A stretch of DNA of 64,000 nucleotides, from positions 456,156 to 520,155 of the forward strand of contig NZ_JACDRR010000005.1 in assembly GCF_013449375.1 (NCBI RefSeq), given 5' to 3'. Source of the DNA: Pectobacterium sp. CFBP8739. GTDB taxonomy: Bacteria > Pseudomonadota > Gammaproteobacteria > Enterobacterales > Enterobacteriaceae. A program made the translations under genes and the position numbers. Positions 1 through 10,133 of this stretch are shown piece by piece (position 1 is the stretch's first letter; every line of letters starts with the position of its first letter). The notes under the pieces are model-generated. The model did not search any database and was not told where the DNA came from. It saw nothing but the letters and a program-made list of their open reading frames with translations.

Positions 1-1
1 G

Positions 2-700
2 CTGCTGGTTCTCTCCGGCAAATTAACCCTTATTGAGCAGGGCGGCACGACAGTTATCGACACCCCGTCTCAACTTTGCCTGATTACGCCTGATGCCAGT
101 GCTGATTTGACGAAAACGCCCAGCGGTCATGACGCCGTTTTTCGGTCACTCTTTCTAACCTTCTCACCCCCGCTTCTGGCGCGTTTTTATCATCGCTATC
201 CCGAAAAATTGTCACCTGTACATCCTCCAGCGCCTTTCACGCACCTCTTACTGGATGGCGATCTGACTCATACCTTGCAGTATCTGGTTGAGGGAATGAC
301 GAGCAACACGCTCACTGAATCGCGTCTCGAACTGCGGCTGATGGATATGCTGCTTGTACTGTCGGAACGGGGATATCGCTTTGGTGTACCGCCACAGCCC
401 AGCGTTACCGCTCAGCTACGTACGCTTATCAGCGAAGAGCCGGAGCGTCACTGGACCGCACAGTCTGCGGGACGACGACTGGCGATGAGCGAAGCCACGC
501 TGCGCCGGAGGTTATCCGTCGAGCAAACACGCTTTGAAGTGCTGTTGCTAGAGACGCGAATGCAACACGCGATGATGCTGGTACAGACGACATCATGGAG
601 TATGCAGCGTCTGGCCGAAGCCTGCGGGTATAAATCCTCAGCGCGTTTTTCCGAACGGTTTAAAACCCGTTTTGGCTGTTCACCCACCAAGATCCGTTAA
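2..700 (+). CDS. AraC-family transcriptional regulator, 5' truncated by window edge
   Basis: The reading frame is open from base 2, so the start codon lies outside the window. The first in-frame ATG, at 107, is probably internal. About 232 residues are visible. The C-terminal third is a typical AraC/XylS DNA-binding domain: a first helix-turn-helix around 'AGRRLAMSEATLRRRL' and a second around 'QRLAEACGYKSSARFSERFK', ending in the family-type 'FGCSPTKIR'. The N-terminal part looks like a cupin-type sensing domain, as in the GadX/AppY type, but the effector cannot be read from sequence. It converges on prc and shares a bidirectional terminator with it. The family is secure; the target genes and ligand are unknown. 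Confidence 0.85.
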   Translation: MLVLSGKLTLIEQGGTTVIDTPSQLCLITPDASADLTKTPSGHDAVFRSLFLTFSPPLLARFYHRYPEKLSPVHPPAPFTHLLLDGDLTHTLQYLVEGMTSNTLTESRLELRLMDMLLVLSERGYRFGVPPQPSVTAQLRTLISEEPERHWTAQSAGRRLAMSEATLRRRLSVEQTRFEVLLLETRMQHAMMLVQTTSWSMQRLAEACGYKSSARFSERFKTRFGCSPTKIR

Positions 701-748
701 TCGTCATCAACAGCTCCGCGCTTTCATCCCAAAACGCTCAACGTAAGT

Positions 749-790
749 TAAAAAAACGCCCTGTTGGATAGACCAGACAGGGCATTTATT
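749..790. terminator. Bidirectional terminator between the AraC gene and prc
   Basis: A GCCCTGT / ACAGGGC stem (758-764 with 777-783) is flanked by an A-run on the left and an AT-rich tail on the right. It therefore has a U-tract when read on the minus strand (end of prc) and a weaker one on the plus strand. Confidence 0.75.
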
Positions 791-811
791 TATCAGAACG
801 ATTTTAGCGAC

Positions 812-2827
812 TTACTCTTTCTGCTCCTGTGCCAAATCGTGAGCGATTTTCACCGTTTCATCCAGATAAGGATCGGGAGCCTGATAGTCCTTCGGCAGAT
901 CTTCCAGCGATTTGAGCGGTTTTTTACCTTCTCTTGCCAGTCGATCGTTAATCCGCTTCAGACGCATCGCTTCATCATCGTCGTTCTCTTTCTCGCGCTG
1001 GGCAAGATTCAGCGACACAATGTTGCGTTTATCCTTCATCGCATTGTAGCGAGCGATATCTTGTGCGACGTACTGGAACTCAGGATCTTTGGCGATACGT
1101 TCCTGATGGCGCTCATTCAGTGTGCTAATCAGCGCCTTCAAATCGCCACTCTTCGTATAGTTAGCCGCTTTGATGCTGTCCCACGGCAGCGCGTTGTCTT
1201 CAAACTTCTCGCCGGTATCGACCGTTTCGGTGCCGGTTGGCATCATTACGTCAGGCGTTACCCCCTTCATCTGGGTACTACCGCCGTCAATACGATAGAA
1301 CTTCTGAATCGTATATTGCACGGATCCCAGCGCTGGCCAGTCAGGACGCAACATCTGATCGTAAATCCGATTCAGCGAACGATATTGCTGCACGGTGCCT
1401 TTACCGAACGTCGGCTCACCCACGATCAAGGCACGACCATAATCCTGCATGGCCGCCGCGAAGATCTCGGAGGCGGAAGCACTGAAACGGTCTACCAGTA
1501 CCACCAGCGGGCCTTTGTAATACACAATGCCGTCGGTGTCGCTGTCTTCACGCACTTTGCCATTATTATCGCGCACCTGCACCACCGGGCCGCCTGGGAT
1601 AAACAGGCCGGAAAGCCCTACCGCTTCCGTCAGCGCACCGCCGCCGTTAGTACGTAAGTCAATCACAATACTGTTGACGTTCTGTTTTTCCAGCTTCTGA
1701 AGCTGAACTTTTACATCATCCGTCAGGCCGACATAGAAGCCAGGGATATCCAACACGCCGACTTTATCTTTGCCGACTGTCTTGACGGACATTTTGACCG
1801 CACGGTCTTCAAGACGAATACGTTCGCGCGTCAGCGTAACAATACGGGTTTTCGTCCCTTTTCCTGCGGGCAGAATTTCCAGACGCACCTTACTGCCTTT
1901 CGGCCCTTTAATCAGCGCGACCACATCATCCAGACGCCAACCGATAACATCGACCATCGGTTTGCCGTTTTGACCTACACCAACGACACGGTCACCCACG
2001 GTAATGTTTTTACTTTTCGCTGCCGGACCGCCAGGCACCATGGAATTAATCATGGTGTAGTCATCATCCATTTGCAGCACCGCACCAATCCCTTCGAGCG
2101 ACAGGCTCATTTCGGTATTGAATTGCTCGGTGTTACGCGGTGACAGATAGCTGGTATGCGGGTCGATTTCACGCGCAAAGGCGTTCATGACGAGTTGGAA
2201 AACATCTTCGCTGTTGCTCTGCGCCAAACGGCGAATCGCAAACTGGTAACGCTTGGTTAGCGTCTCTTTGATGTCTTTATCATCTTTACCGGTCAGCTTC
2301 AGGCTGAGCCAGTCATATTTCACCTTGGCATCCCACAGGCGGTTAAGCTCACCGACGTTCTGCGGCCAAGGCGCTTTGCTACGATCGAGCTCAAACGTGT
2401 CATTGCCCGTCAGATCGATTGGTTTATCCAGTAGCGACAGCGCATATTGAAAACGCTCAAACCGACGCTTCTGCGCCAGATTGTACAACGCGTACGGAAC
2501 GTCCAACTGACCGGATTTCAGCGCGTCACCCAACTGGGCTTTTTGCCCGGAAAATTGCGCCACATCAGAGGCCAACAGCACGTTGTGGCTGTAGTCCAGC
2601 ATGTTGAGGTAGCGGTTAAAAATTTTCTCAGAGAACTGCGCATCCAGCATAAACTGGCGATAATGTGAACGCAGGAAACGTGAGGCCACCCTGTCGCTAA
2701 CGGTAGCATGTTGAGGCTCCTGATGTAGCTGAGGGATCTGCTCAACACGCGTAATGTTTTCATTTGCAAAACTAGAGCCCGCCAGCAGTAAGCCTGCGAT
2801 GGCGGTTATTCTGACTAAGTTGTTCAT
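812..2827 (-). CDS. prc: Tail-specific periplasmic protease Prc (Tsp)
   Basis: This periplasmic serine protease of family S41 degrades proteins with non-polar C-termini and trims lipoprotein and peptidoglycan-enzyme substrates. The start was set at 2827 because 'MNNLVRITAIAGLLLAGSSFA' begins a clear signal peptide; the frame stays open for 16 more codons upstream without adding anything recognisable. The product has 671 residues. A PDZ domain lies around residues 220-320 ('GPAAKSKNITVGDRVVGVG'). The Ser/Lys dyad is visible as 'FSASASE' near residue 450 and 'FGKGTVQQ' 25 residues later. Its start lies 19 bases after the stop of proQ on the same strand, the same proQ-prc arrangement as in E. 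coli, so the two are probably co-transcribed. Confidence 0.96.
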   Translation of the reverse strand: MNNLVRITAIAGLLLAGSSFANENITRVEQIPQLHQEPQHATVSDRVASRFLRSHYRQFMLDAQFSEKIFNRYLNMLDYSHNVLLASDVAQFSGQKAQLGDALKSGQLDVPYALYNLAQKRRFERFQYALSLLDKPIDLTGNDTFELDRSKAPWPQNVGELNRLWDAKVKYDWLSLKLTGKDDKDIKETLTKRYQFAIRRLAQSNSEDVFQLVMNAFAREIDPHTSYLSPRNTEQFNTEMSLSLEGIGAVLQMDDDYTMINSMVPGGPAAKSKNITVGDRVVGVGQNGKPMVDVIGWRLDDVVALIKGPKGSKVRLEILPAGKGTKTRIVTLTRERIRLEDRAVKMSVKTVGKDKVGVLDIPGFYVGLTDDVKVQLQKLEKQNVNSIVIDLRTNGGGALTEAVGLSGLFIPGGPVVQVRDNNGKVREDSDTDGIVYYKGPLVVLVDRFSASASEIFAAAMQDYGRALIVGEPTFGKGTVQQYRSLNRIYDQMLRPDWPALGSVQYTIQKFYRIDGGSTQMKGVTPDVMMPTGTETVDTGEKFEDNALPWDSIKAANYTKSGDLKALISTLNERHQERIAKDPEFQYVAQDIARYNAMKDKRNIVSLNLAQREKENDDDEAMRLKRINDRLAREGKKPLKSLEDLPKDYQAPDPYLDETVKIAHDLAQEQKE

Positions 2828-2846
2828 GCCCAGGTTGGCCTCCGTA

Positions 2847-3593
2847 TCAGAACTGCAAATGTTCTGCGCGTACAATCATTGCCAGTCCAGAAGCCAATTG
2901 CACTCTGACTTCGCCTTTGGCAATTTCAAGCACGGTGGCATCCATGGCGTCTTTGCCGGCTCTGACTTTGATTTCCTGACCGATTTGCAGTTTGGAAACA
3001 TCCGTAACCGCGACCCGCTGACGCTCATTGTTGGCAGGTTTTACCTGACGAGATTGAGCATTAGCAGATGGCTGAGAAGAGGACTGCGATGGGTCGGAAG
3101 AAGACTGACGAGGTTTACGCTGTGCATGGTTTTGAGAAGCACGGTTTTGAGAAGCATCGCGACGTGGCGCGCGCTTCTGAGCGGGACGAGGAGCACGTGC
3201 CGCGTCTGCCGATTCTCCGGCTGCTTCACGTTTTTTCGCCTGCTGCTCAGCACGCTGAGCCTGAACTCGCGCTTTCGCTTCTTCCAACTGCGTGCGGGCA
3301 TGATCGACATGCTGCTGTTCCAACTCGCCACACGGATTACCATCCAGATCGACACGTTGGGCACCCAATTTTACACCGTACAGATAGCGCCAGCTTGAGG
3401 TGTACAGACGCAGCGCAGAGCGTAATTGCGTCTTACTGACGTTATCGGACTCCGGTACACGCTCAACAAGATCCTGAAAAATACCGATCTTTAACGGACG
3501 CGTTTCACCTTCAGTGGTGAAACAAAGCGGGAACCGCTCTGCCAAAAAGGCAATAACTTCTTTACTACTGTTCAACTTAGGTTGATTTTCCAT
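2847..3593 (-). CDS. proQ: RNA chaperone ProQ
   Basis: ProQ is a global RNA-binding protein that stabilises sRNAs and mRNA 3' ends. The product has 248 residues. The N-terminal FinO-type domain covers roughly residues 1-120 ('[13 protein letters not shown]', '[11 protein letters not shown]'). A long positively charged linker rich in Ala, Arg, Gln and Ser follows at about 120-190. The C-terminal Tudor/SH3-like domain contains '[23 protein letters not shown]'. The linker is somewhat longer than in the 232-residue E. coli protein. It is probably transcribed from the palindromic promoter candidate at 3642-3661 and followed by prc. Confidence 0.96.
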   Translation of the reverse strand: MENQPKLNSSKEVIAFLAERFPLCFTTEGETRPLKIGIFQDLVERVPESDNVSKTQLRSALRLYTSSWRYLYGVKLGAQRVDLDGNPCGELEQQHVDHARTQLEEAKARVQAQRAEQQAKKREAAGESADAARAPRPAQKRAPRRDASQNRASQNHAQRKPRQSSSDPSQSSSQPSANAQSRQVKPANNERQRVAVTDVSKLQIGQEIKVRAGKDAMDATVLEIAKGEVRVQLASGLAMIVRAEHLQF

Positions 3594-3641
3594 GAAATTT
3601 CCTGATTACAACGGGTTTGCCAACCGGCGCAGGCATGAACA

Positions 3642-3661
3642 GGCGTCATTATAATGACGCC
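3642..3661. promoter_or_regulatory. Perfect 20-bp palindrome containing TATAAT upstream of proQ
   Basis: GGCGTCATTATAATGACGCC is a perfect inverted repeat in the short gap between msrC (stop 3678) and proQ (start 3593). Its centre is a consensus -10 hexamer, readable on either strand. It could be the proQ promoter with an overlapping operator, or the hairpin that ends msrC; no U-tract follows, so termination would be inefficient. Confidence 0.45.
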
Positions 3662-3677
3662 ATCGGCAATTGCCACG

Positions 3678-4184
3678 TTAACCTTGTCTCAACATGAGAG
3701 AATTGATGAATGTCATCACATCGCTCGCTTCCAGTTGAGCACAAAGTACGCTAACTACGGCCTTCAGCCCTTCTTCATCATCCGCGTCAAAACGCCGATA
3801 AAGAGGACTGTCAATATCCAGAACGCCAATCACTTGCCCGTTCACGACAAGCGGTAGCACGATTTCTGCGTTACTCGCGGCATCACAGGCGATATGACCG
3901 GGGAACGCATGGACATCATCCACGCGCTGAATGCGATTTTCAGCTATCGCCGCACCGCATACACCTTTGCCAACAGGAATACGCACACAGGCAACCTTGC
4001 CCTGAAACGGTCCCAGGAAAAGCGTGTCGTTATCCAACAGGTAAAATCCTGCCCAGTTAACCCCATCCAAACGCTCAAACAGCAACGCACTACTGTTTGA
4101 TAAGATCGTAATAAAACGGTTTTCATCCGCGATAAGCGATGACATGTCGCGAACGAGATCCTGATAAAATTCTTGTTTATTCAT
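3678..4184 (-). CDS. msrC: Free methionine-(R)-sulfoxide reductase (GAF domain)
   Basis: This cytoplasmic enzyme reduces free L-methionine-(R)-sulfoxide using thioredoxin. The product has 168 residues and is a single GAF domain. The three cysteines typical of fRMsr are visible: C66 in 'KVACVRIP', C76 in 'GKGVCGAAI' and C100 in 'HIACDAASN', the last in the position of the catalytic cysteine. 'EIVLPLVVNGQVIGVLDIDS' is the usual GAF C-terminal strand pair. The start region is odd: a short duplication (attcataacgta, 4179-4202) places a five-codon micro-ORF whose TGA overlaps the msrC ATG, and there is no clear ribosome binding site. It is divergent from letA. Confidence 0.93.
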   Translation of the reverse strand: MNKQEFYQDLVRDMSSLIADENRFITILSNSSALLFERLDGVNWAGFYLLDNDTLFLGPFQGKVACVRIPVGKGVCGAAIAENRIQRVDDVHAFPGHIACDAASNAEIVLPLVVNGQVIGVLDIDSPLYRRFDADDEEGLKAVVSVLCAQLEASDVMTFINSLMLRQG

Positions 4185-4491
4185 AACGTATTATTCATAA
4201 CGTATAGCGTTGTCTTTTCAAAACCGTGCGAAAAATTCCCGCACAGACTGCATTAGCATCGGTTACAGAATGCCATAAGATTAGCGCCTTCGCGCGAAGA
4301 ATCATTCACTTTACTGTAACGCTGTCACGCATATCGTGCTATTTCCACCAGAAAAATAATATCGGGCAGAGATCAGAGCCTTATTATGAATTTATCATTC
4401 GTTGAGCCTTCAGTTACACTAAATAGCTGTGAATACGTTATCTAGCGTGAATATAACGGGACTCAACACCTTCCACCGAATCGCAGGAAAA
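4185..4491. other. Intergenic region between divergent msrC and letA
   Basis: This AT-rich gap has a duplicated attcataacgta motif at the msrC end. No RNA gene or named operator could be recognised. It should hold both promoters; a TACACT hexamer near 4415 is a possible -10 for letA. Confidence 0.4.
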
Positions 4492-5772
4492 ATGAAAATA
4501 CATACTATCGCCAGCCCTGCGCCGTTTCCCTCGCCCCGACCACCGTTAACCGAGGGGGCGAAAAGGTCTGTACCTGCGATCGATCATTATCATCGTTGCC
4601 CAGAATGTGATGCTTTCTTTGCGCTGCCGTCGTTGAAGCGTAACCAGACAGCTAACTGTCCACGCTGCGATGCCAAAGTCAGCTCGGGCAGAGACTGGCC
4701 CATTTCCCGGTTGGCTGCAATGGCCGTTGCCATGCTGGTATTGATGCCGTTTGCCTTCACTGAACCGTTAATCCGTATTCGTCTTCTGGGCGTCACCATC
4801 AATGCCAGCCTGTTTGAAGGTATTTGGCAAATCACCCGTCAGGGGCATCCACTCACGGCGAGCATGGTCGCTTTCTGTACCGTGGGCGCACCACTCACGC
4901 TGGTCTTTTCGCTGTTATATCTGTTCTTTGCTCCCCGCATCGGCATGAATCTGCGCCCCATTCTGCTCATGTTGCAACGGTTAAAAGAGTGGATGATGCT
5001 GGATATCTATCTGGTCGGTATGGCCGTCGCCGCGATTAAAGTTCGTGAATTCGCGGATGTTCAGGCGGGTATCGGGCTGGTCGCTTTTCTGGCGCTGATG
5101 AGCTTAAGCCTGCTGACGCTGATTCATTTAAATACCGACCAACTGTGGCAGCGGTTTTACCCGCGCATGAGGCCATTGATTTCGCCGGATCGCTATCGAA
5201 TCTGCCTTTCCTGCCATTTCACCAGCTCGCCTGACAATCGGGGGCGCTGCCCTCGTTGCCATATTCCGCTTCGCTTACGCCAGCGGCACAGTCTGCAAAA
5301 ATCCTGGGCAGCACTGATTGCTTCCATCATTTTACTGTTCCCCGCTAACCTGTTGCCCATATCAATTATTTATGTCAACGGTGCCCGTACAGAAGACACG
5401 ATCTTCTCCGGTATTCTTTCGCTCGCATCAGGCAATGTTCCTATTGCGCTGGTGGTGTTCATTGCCAGTATTCTGGTGCCGTTGACTAAAGTGATGGTGC
5501 TGTTCGGGCTGCTGGTCAGTATCCATCTCCGGTCAGAAGGCAATATCATGATGCGCATGAAGATGCTGCGTATTATCCGCTGGATTGGCCGCTGGTCTAT
5601 GCTCGATTTATTTGTGATTGCCCTGACGATGTCGCTCGTCAATCGCGATCAACTCCTCGCTTTCACCATGGGGCCTGCTGCCTTTTACTTTGGCGCGGCG
5701 GTGATTCTCACTATCCTTGCCGTTGAATGGCTGGATAGCCGACTGATGTGGGATAACACTGATGTGGAATAA
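4492..5772 (+). CDS. letA: Inner-membrane protein LetA (YebS), PqiA family
   Basis: LetA is the inner-membrane partner of the MCE tunnel protein LetB in lipid transport across the envelope. I start it at 4492, where ATG follows AGGAAAA with good spacing; this gives 426 residues, close to E. coli YebS. The frame also has a GTG at 4429. Two zinc-ribbon-like CxxC pairs are visible, each preceding a block of membrane segments: 'CPECDAFF' with 'CPRCDAK', and 'CLSCHF' with 'CPRCHI'. About eight transmembrane helices can be counted. Two bases separate its stop from the letB ATG, so the pair is an operon. PqiA at the right end of the window is its paralogue. Confidence 0.95.
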   Translation: MKIHTIASPAPFPSPRPPLTEGAKRSVPAIDHYHRCPECDAFFALPSLKRNQTANCPRCDAKVSSGRDWPISRLAAMAVAMLVLMPFAFTEPLIRIRLLGVTINASLFEGIWQITRQGHPLTASMVAFCTVGAPLTLVFSLLYLFFAPRIGMNLRPILLMLQRLKEWMMLDIYLVGMAVAAIKVREFADVQAGIGLVAFLALMSLSLLTLIHLNTDQLWQRFYPRMRPLISPDRYRICLSCHFTSSPDNRGRCPRCHIPLRLRQRHSLQKSWAALIASIILLFPANLLPISIIYVNGARTEDTIFSGILSLASGNVPIALVVFIASILVPLTKVMVLFGLLVSIHLRSEGNIMMRMKMLRIIRWIGRWSMLDLFVIALTMSLVNRDQLLAFTMGPAAFYFGAAVILTILAVEWLDSRLMWDNTDVE

Positions 5773-5774
5773 TA

Positions 5775-8417
5775 ATGCAAGATAATACGCCTAGGACACC
5801 AACCGAAGCAACGGTGAAAAACAAGCGTCGCCTGTCGCCATTCTGGCTGCTGCCGCTGATTGCGCTGATGATTGCTGGCTGGCTGATTTACACCAATCAG
5901 CAAGAGCGTGGGGCTACCGTCACCATTGATTTCGTCTCCGCCGATGGGATTGTCGCCGGGCGTACTCCCGTGCGTTATCAGGGGGTAGAAGTCGGCACGG
6001 TGCAAAATATCAAATTGAGCGAAGACCTGCGTACCATTCAGGTCGAAGCCAGTATCAAAAGCGATATGAAGGAAGCGTTGCGCAGCGGCACGCAGTTCTG
6101 GCTGGTTACCCCGAAAGCCTCTCTCGCCGGGGTTTCAGGACTGGATGCGCTGGTGGGGGGGAACTACATCGGGATGATGCCCGGCTCCGGCGAGCCGCAA
6201 GAGCACTTTTCCGCGCTGGATACCCAGCCCAAGTACCGCGTGAATAGTGGAGAATTGCTGATTCACCTCCATGCCGACGATCTCGGTTCACTGAACACGG
6301 GTTCGCTGGTTTACTACCGCAAAATTCCGGTGGGAAAAGTCTACGACTACACCGTTTCTCAGGATCGTCGTGGGGTCATGATTGACGTGCTGGTGGAACG
6401 CCGCTTTACCCATCTGGTGAAGAAAAATAGTCGCTTCTGGAATGTGTCTGGCTTTAATGCGGACATTAGCGTCAGCGGCGCAAAAATTGAGATGGAAAAT
6501 CTGGCGGCGCTGGTTAATGGCGCCATCGCGTTCGATTCACCGGAAGAGAGCGAGAATGCGAGTGCTGAACAAACCTATCGCCTCTATCCCGATCTGGCAC
6601 AGAGCCAGCGCGGAGTGAAAATCGTGCTGGACTTACCGTCGGGTGACAGCCTCTCCGAAGGCCGTACACCGCTAATGTATCAAGGGTTGGAAGTCGGTAC
6701 GCTAAATAAAATCACGTTAAATCCAGACGATGGTAAGGTCAGCGGAGAGCTAATCATCGATCCTTCCGTCGTGTCGCTGATGCGTGAAGGCACACGTATC
6801 GAACTCAGCAAACCCCAGCTTTCGCTCAGCGACCTGAATGTGTCACGCCTGCTGAGCGGCCCAACGTTGACGCTCATCCCTGGCGAAGGCGAACCACGCC
6901 AGCATTTTACCGTGCTGGATAGTGGACAACAGCAGCTTAGTCAGCCCGGCGCGCTGTCTATCCAGCTCACGGCGGCACAGAGCTATGGCATTGATAGCGG
7001 TCAACCCGTGCTGCTGCACGGTGTGCAGATCGGTCAAGTGGTGAAGCGCACGCTGGATGAACAAGGCGTCAGCTTCATTTTGGTGATCGAGCCGCGATAT
7101 CGCCAGTTATTGCACCGCGACAGCAAATTCATCGTTAACAGCCGCGTAAATGTGAAGATGGGGCTGGATGGAATTCAAGTGCTGGGTGCCAGCGCGCAAG
7201 AGTGGGTCAGCGGCGGTATTCAGGTTTTACCAGGCAGCAAAGGCGACGTGCAAACCCGTTACCCGCTGTTTAGCGATCTCGAAAAAGCCGAAGAAGGTAT
7301 TCGTGGTTCCACCCCCTCACCGACCCTCACCTTAGTGACTGATAGCCTGCCGGATATTCAGGACGGTTCCATCGTGCTGTACCGTAAATTCCAGGTAGGT
7401 GAAATCATGCGGGTGCGGCCAAAGGCAGATACCTTTGAGGTTGACGTTTATATTCGTCCCGAGCACCGTAAGCTGCTGACGGAAAACAGCGTGTTCTGGG
7501 CAGAAGGCGGCGCCCGTGTGCAGTTGAATACCTCAGGCCTGACCGTGCAGGCTTCCCCCTTGAATCGGGCACTTAAGGGCGCGATCAGTTTTGATAATCT
7601 GGAAGGCGCACCGGAAATTAAAGGAGGAAAACGCGTCCTGTACAACAACGAAACGGCGGCACGCGCCGTGGGGAGCCGCATCATTCTGCGCACCTACGAC
7701 GCCAGTAAGCTCGCACCGGGCATGCCGATTCGTTATCTGGGTATTGATATCGGTCAGTTAGATTCGCTGAAACTGTCCGAACAGCGTAACGAAGTGCTGG
7801 TGCAGGCCGTACTCTATCCTGAATATGTGCGTAATTTCGCCCGTGCTGGCACGCGTTTTTCCGTCGTCACACCGGAAATTTCCGCCGCTGGCGTGAACCA
7901 TCTGGAAACACTATTCCAGCCTTATATTAACGTCGAACCGGGTAACGGCAGCGTCACCCGCAATTTTGAGCTGCAACAGGCCACGATCTCCGATTCCCGC
8001 TATCAGGACGGCCTGAATATCAGCGTTGACGCACCGGAAGCTGGCGCGTTGCAGGTCGGTACGCCAGTGCTGTTCCGCGGCATTGAAGTCGGTACGGTAA
8101 CCGGACTGTCACTAGGTACGCTCTCCGACCGTATTGCCGTATCGCTACGCATCAGCAAACACTATCAGCATTTGGTACGCGATAATTCCGTCTTCTGGCA
8201 GGCTTCAGGTTACAACCTGGAATTCGGATTGGTTGGCGGCGTCATCAAGAGCGGAACCTTCCAGCAGTTCATCCGCGGCGGTATCGCTTTCGCCACGCCG
8301 CCTAGCACACCGCTTGCGCCTAAGGCACAGGAAGGGAAACATTTCCTGCTGCGAAACGAGGAACCCAAAGAGTGGCGACAATGGGGTACAGCGATTCCAA
8401 ATCCCACTAATCATTAA
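5775..8417 (+). CDS. letB: MCE-domain lipid-transport tunnel protein LetB (YebT)
   Basis: LetB is a periplasm-spanning protein whose stacked MCE rings form a hydrophobic tunnel for lipids between the inner and outer membranes. The product has 880 residues. One transmembrane helix lies at about residues 20-40 ('FWLLPLIALMIAGWLIY'). Seven MCE repeats can be counted from their signature turn: 'VRYQGVEVGTV', 'VYYRKIPVGKV', 'LMYQGLEVGTL', 'VLLHGVQIGQV', 'VLYRKFQVGEI', 'IRYLGIDIGQL' and 'VLFRGIEVGTV'. Seven is also the number in E. coli LetB. It is the second gene of the letAB operon and is paralogous to the three-repeat PqiB at 60857-62500. Confidence 0.97.
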   Translation: MQDNTPRTPTEATVKNKRRLSPFWLLPLIALMIAGWLIYTNQQERGATVTIDFVSADGIVAGRTPVRYQGVEVGTVQNIKLSEDLRTIQVEASIKSDMKEALRSGTQFWLVTPKASLAGVSGLDALVGGNYIGMMPGSGEPQEHFSALDTQPKYRVNSGELLIHLHADDLGSLNTGSLVYYRKIPVGKVYDYTVSQDRRGVMIDVLVERRFTHLVKKNSRFWNVSGFNADISVSGAKIEMENLAALVNGAIAFDSPEESENASAEQTYRLYPDLAQSQRGVKIVLDLPSGDSLSEGRTPLMYQGLEVGTLNKITLNPDDGKVSGELIIDPSVVSLMREGTRIELSKPQLSLSDLNVSRLLSGPTLTLIPGEGEPRQHFTVLDSGQQQLSQPGALSIQLTAAQSYGIDSGQPVLLHGVQIGQVVKRTLDEQGVSFILVIEPRYRQLLHRDSKFIVNSRVNVKMGLDGIQVLGASAQEWVSGGIQVLPGSKGDVQTRYPLFSDLEKAEEGIRGSTPSPTLTLVTDSLPDIQDGSIVLYRKFQVGEIMRVRPKADTFEVDVYIRPEHRKLLTENSVFWAEGGARVQLNTSGLTVQASPLNRALKGAISFDNLEGAPEIKGGKRVLYNNETAARAVGSRIILRTYDASKLAPGMPIRYLGIDIGQLDSLKLSEQRNEVLVQAVLYPEYVRNFARAGTRFSVVTPEISAAGVNHLETLFQPYINVEPGNGSVTRNFELQQATISDSRYQDGLNISVDAPEAGALQVGTPVLFRGIEVGTVTGLSLGTLSDRIAVSLRISKHYQHLVRDNSVFWQASGYNLEFGLVGGVIKSGTFQQFIRGGIAFATPPSTPLAPKAQEGKHFLLRNEEPKEWRQWGTAIPNPTNH

Positions 8418-8561
8418 CGCACACACCTGACAGGGCGGCAACGATCGCCCTGTCGTTTTCACGCGCCGTCTTGTCGTTTTCGCATGATGCATGAAAGATC
8501 CGTGCTACACTTTGCCGCTTCTTCCCCTCGTTTTACTGAATAACCTGTACGGAACCACGCC

Positions 8562-10016
8562 GTGGCAAAATTTACTCCAGCTAACCTGCCTGCTGAATTT
8601 CTCGACACGATGCGGGACATCATGCCTTCATCGCTTTCGATGGACGATTTTATTTCCGCCTGCCAGCGCCCGCTGCGCCGGAGCATCCGCGTCAATACGT
8701 TAAAAATCAGCGTCGATGCCTTCTTGCAGCTCGTACAACCCTATGGCTGGCAGCTCGAACCGATTCCCTGGTGTCAGGAAGGCTTCTGGCTGCTGAATGC
8801 GGAAGAAGAAAACACGAGGCTGGGCAATACGCTGGAGCACCTAAGCGGGCTGTTTTACATTCAGGAAGCCAGCTCCATGCTGCCCGTCAGCGCCCTGTTC
8901 CATTGCAACGATACGTTGGAAACGGTGTTGGACGTCGCCGCCGCTCCGGGTTCTAAAACCACGCAGATCGCAGCACGGATGAATAATGAAGGGGCTATCA
9001 TCGCCAACGAGTATTCGGCCAGTCGAGTAAAAGTGCTGCATGCCAACATCAGCCGCTGCGGCGTCAGCAATACCGCGATGACACATTTCGACGGGCGGGT
9101 TTTCGGCGCAGCACTGCCGGAATATTTTGATGCAATACTGCTCGATGCGCCGTGTTCCGGTGAAGGCGTAGTGAGAAAGGATCCGGCGGCAATGAGCCAC
9201 TGGTCGCAAGAGAGCATTACCGAGATTGCCGCCACGCAGCGCGACCTGATTCTGAGCGCATTCCATGCTCTGAAGCCCGGCGGCGTGATGATTTACTCCA
9301 CCTGTACGCTGAATCGGCAGGAAAATCAGCAAGTTTGCCATTGGTTACAGACACAGTTTCCCAACGCCTGTGAGTTTGAATCGTTACGCGACCTCTTCAC
9401 CGATGCCGAACGTGCCACAACGGAAGACGGCTTCCTGCACGTATTCCCACAAATTTATGACAGCGAAGGCTTCTTTGTTGCCCGTTTGCGCAAGACGGCC
9501 AGCGTGCCGCCGCTGCCGCGCCCAGGTTATAAAGTCGGTAAATTCCCGTTCTCTCCGGTTGCCCCCAAAGATTGCACACCACTCATACAAGCGGCGCGTA
9601 AGCAGGGCATTCATTGGGATGAGACGTTACTGCAACTGTGGCAACGTGATGGGGAGATCTGGCTTTTCCCTACGGCGTTGGCCTCCGCCTTTGGCAATAT
9701 CAAATTCTCACGAATTGGCATTAAGCTCGCTGAGCGCTTCCCTAAAGGTTTTCGCTGGCAACATGAAGCGGTTGTCGCGTTGGCCGATCCAGACGCAGAC
9801 CATGCCTACGCACTGACCAATGACATTGCCTGCGAGTGGTTCCAGGGCAAAGACTGTTATCCCGAACCGCTCCCTGCGGCGGATGAGCTGATTTTAACCT
9901 ACCAGAATACGCCCGTCGGTTTGGCCAAACGCATCAATAGCCGGATAAAAAACAGCCTGCCGCGCGATTTAGTGCGGGATGGCGCCTCCTCTGCTCAACC
10001 TTTGGCTAAAGGATAA
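8562..10016 (+). CDS. rsmF: 16S rRNA m5C1407 methyltransferase RsmF
   Basis: RsmF transfers a methyl group from S-adenosylmethionine to C1407 of 16S rRNA in the 30S subunit. The product has 484 residues with a GTG start. The SAM-binding motif is '[13 protein letters not shown]'. The two cysteines of the NOL1/NOP2/Sun mechanism are C198 in 'DAPCSGEG' and C248 in 'YSTCTLN'. The C-terminal PUA-like region includes '[19 protein letters not shown]'. It follows letAB as in E. coli. A 10-bp hairpin without a good U-tract lies at 10029-10056. Confidence 0.96.
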   Translation: MAKFTPANLPAEFLDTMRDIMPSSLSMDDFISACQRPLRRSIRVNTLKISVDAFLQLVQPYGWQLEPIPWCQEGFWLLNAEEENTRLGNTLEHLSGLFYIQEASSMLPVSALFHCNDTLETVLDVAAAPGSKTTQIAARMNNEGAIIANEYSASRVKVLHANISRCGVSNTAMTHFDGRVFGAALPEYFDAILLDAPCSGEGVVRKDPAAMSHWSQESITEIAATQRDLILSAFHALKPGGVMIYSTCTLNRQENQQVCHWLQTQFPNACEFESLRDLFTDAERATTEDGFLHVFPQIYDSEGFFVARLRKTASVPPLPRPGYKVGKFPFSPVAPKDCTPLIQAARKQGIHWDETLLQLWQRDGEIWLFPTALASAFGNIKFSRIGIKLAERFPKGFRWQHEAVVALADPDADHAYALTNDIACEWFQGKDCYPEPLPAADELILTYQNTPVGLAKRINSRIKNSLPRDLVRDGASSAQPLAKG

Positions 10017-10028
10017 ATACGGTTTCTG

Positions 10029-10056
10029 CATCAGGTGGTGATAAAACCACCTGATG
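10029..10056 (+). terminator. Hairpin after rsmF
   Basis: CATCAGGTGG / CCACCTGATG arms of 10 bp close an 8-base loop 12 bases after the rsmF stop. The following bases are not U-rich, so it may protect the mRNA 3' end or be a weak terminator. Confidence 0.5.
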
Positions 10057-10133
10057 AACCGTACGTTCCCTCTTTCCTCGCGGATTTTCATCTATCCTCT
10101 CTAGATGTGAACCAGTAATGTCTGGAGAACGGC

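Noticed and set aside
764..1657. A 297-codon plus-strand frame
   Set aside because: It lies wholly antisense to prc, has low-complexity Arg/Phe/His composition typical of a shadow frame, and no ribosome binding site.
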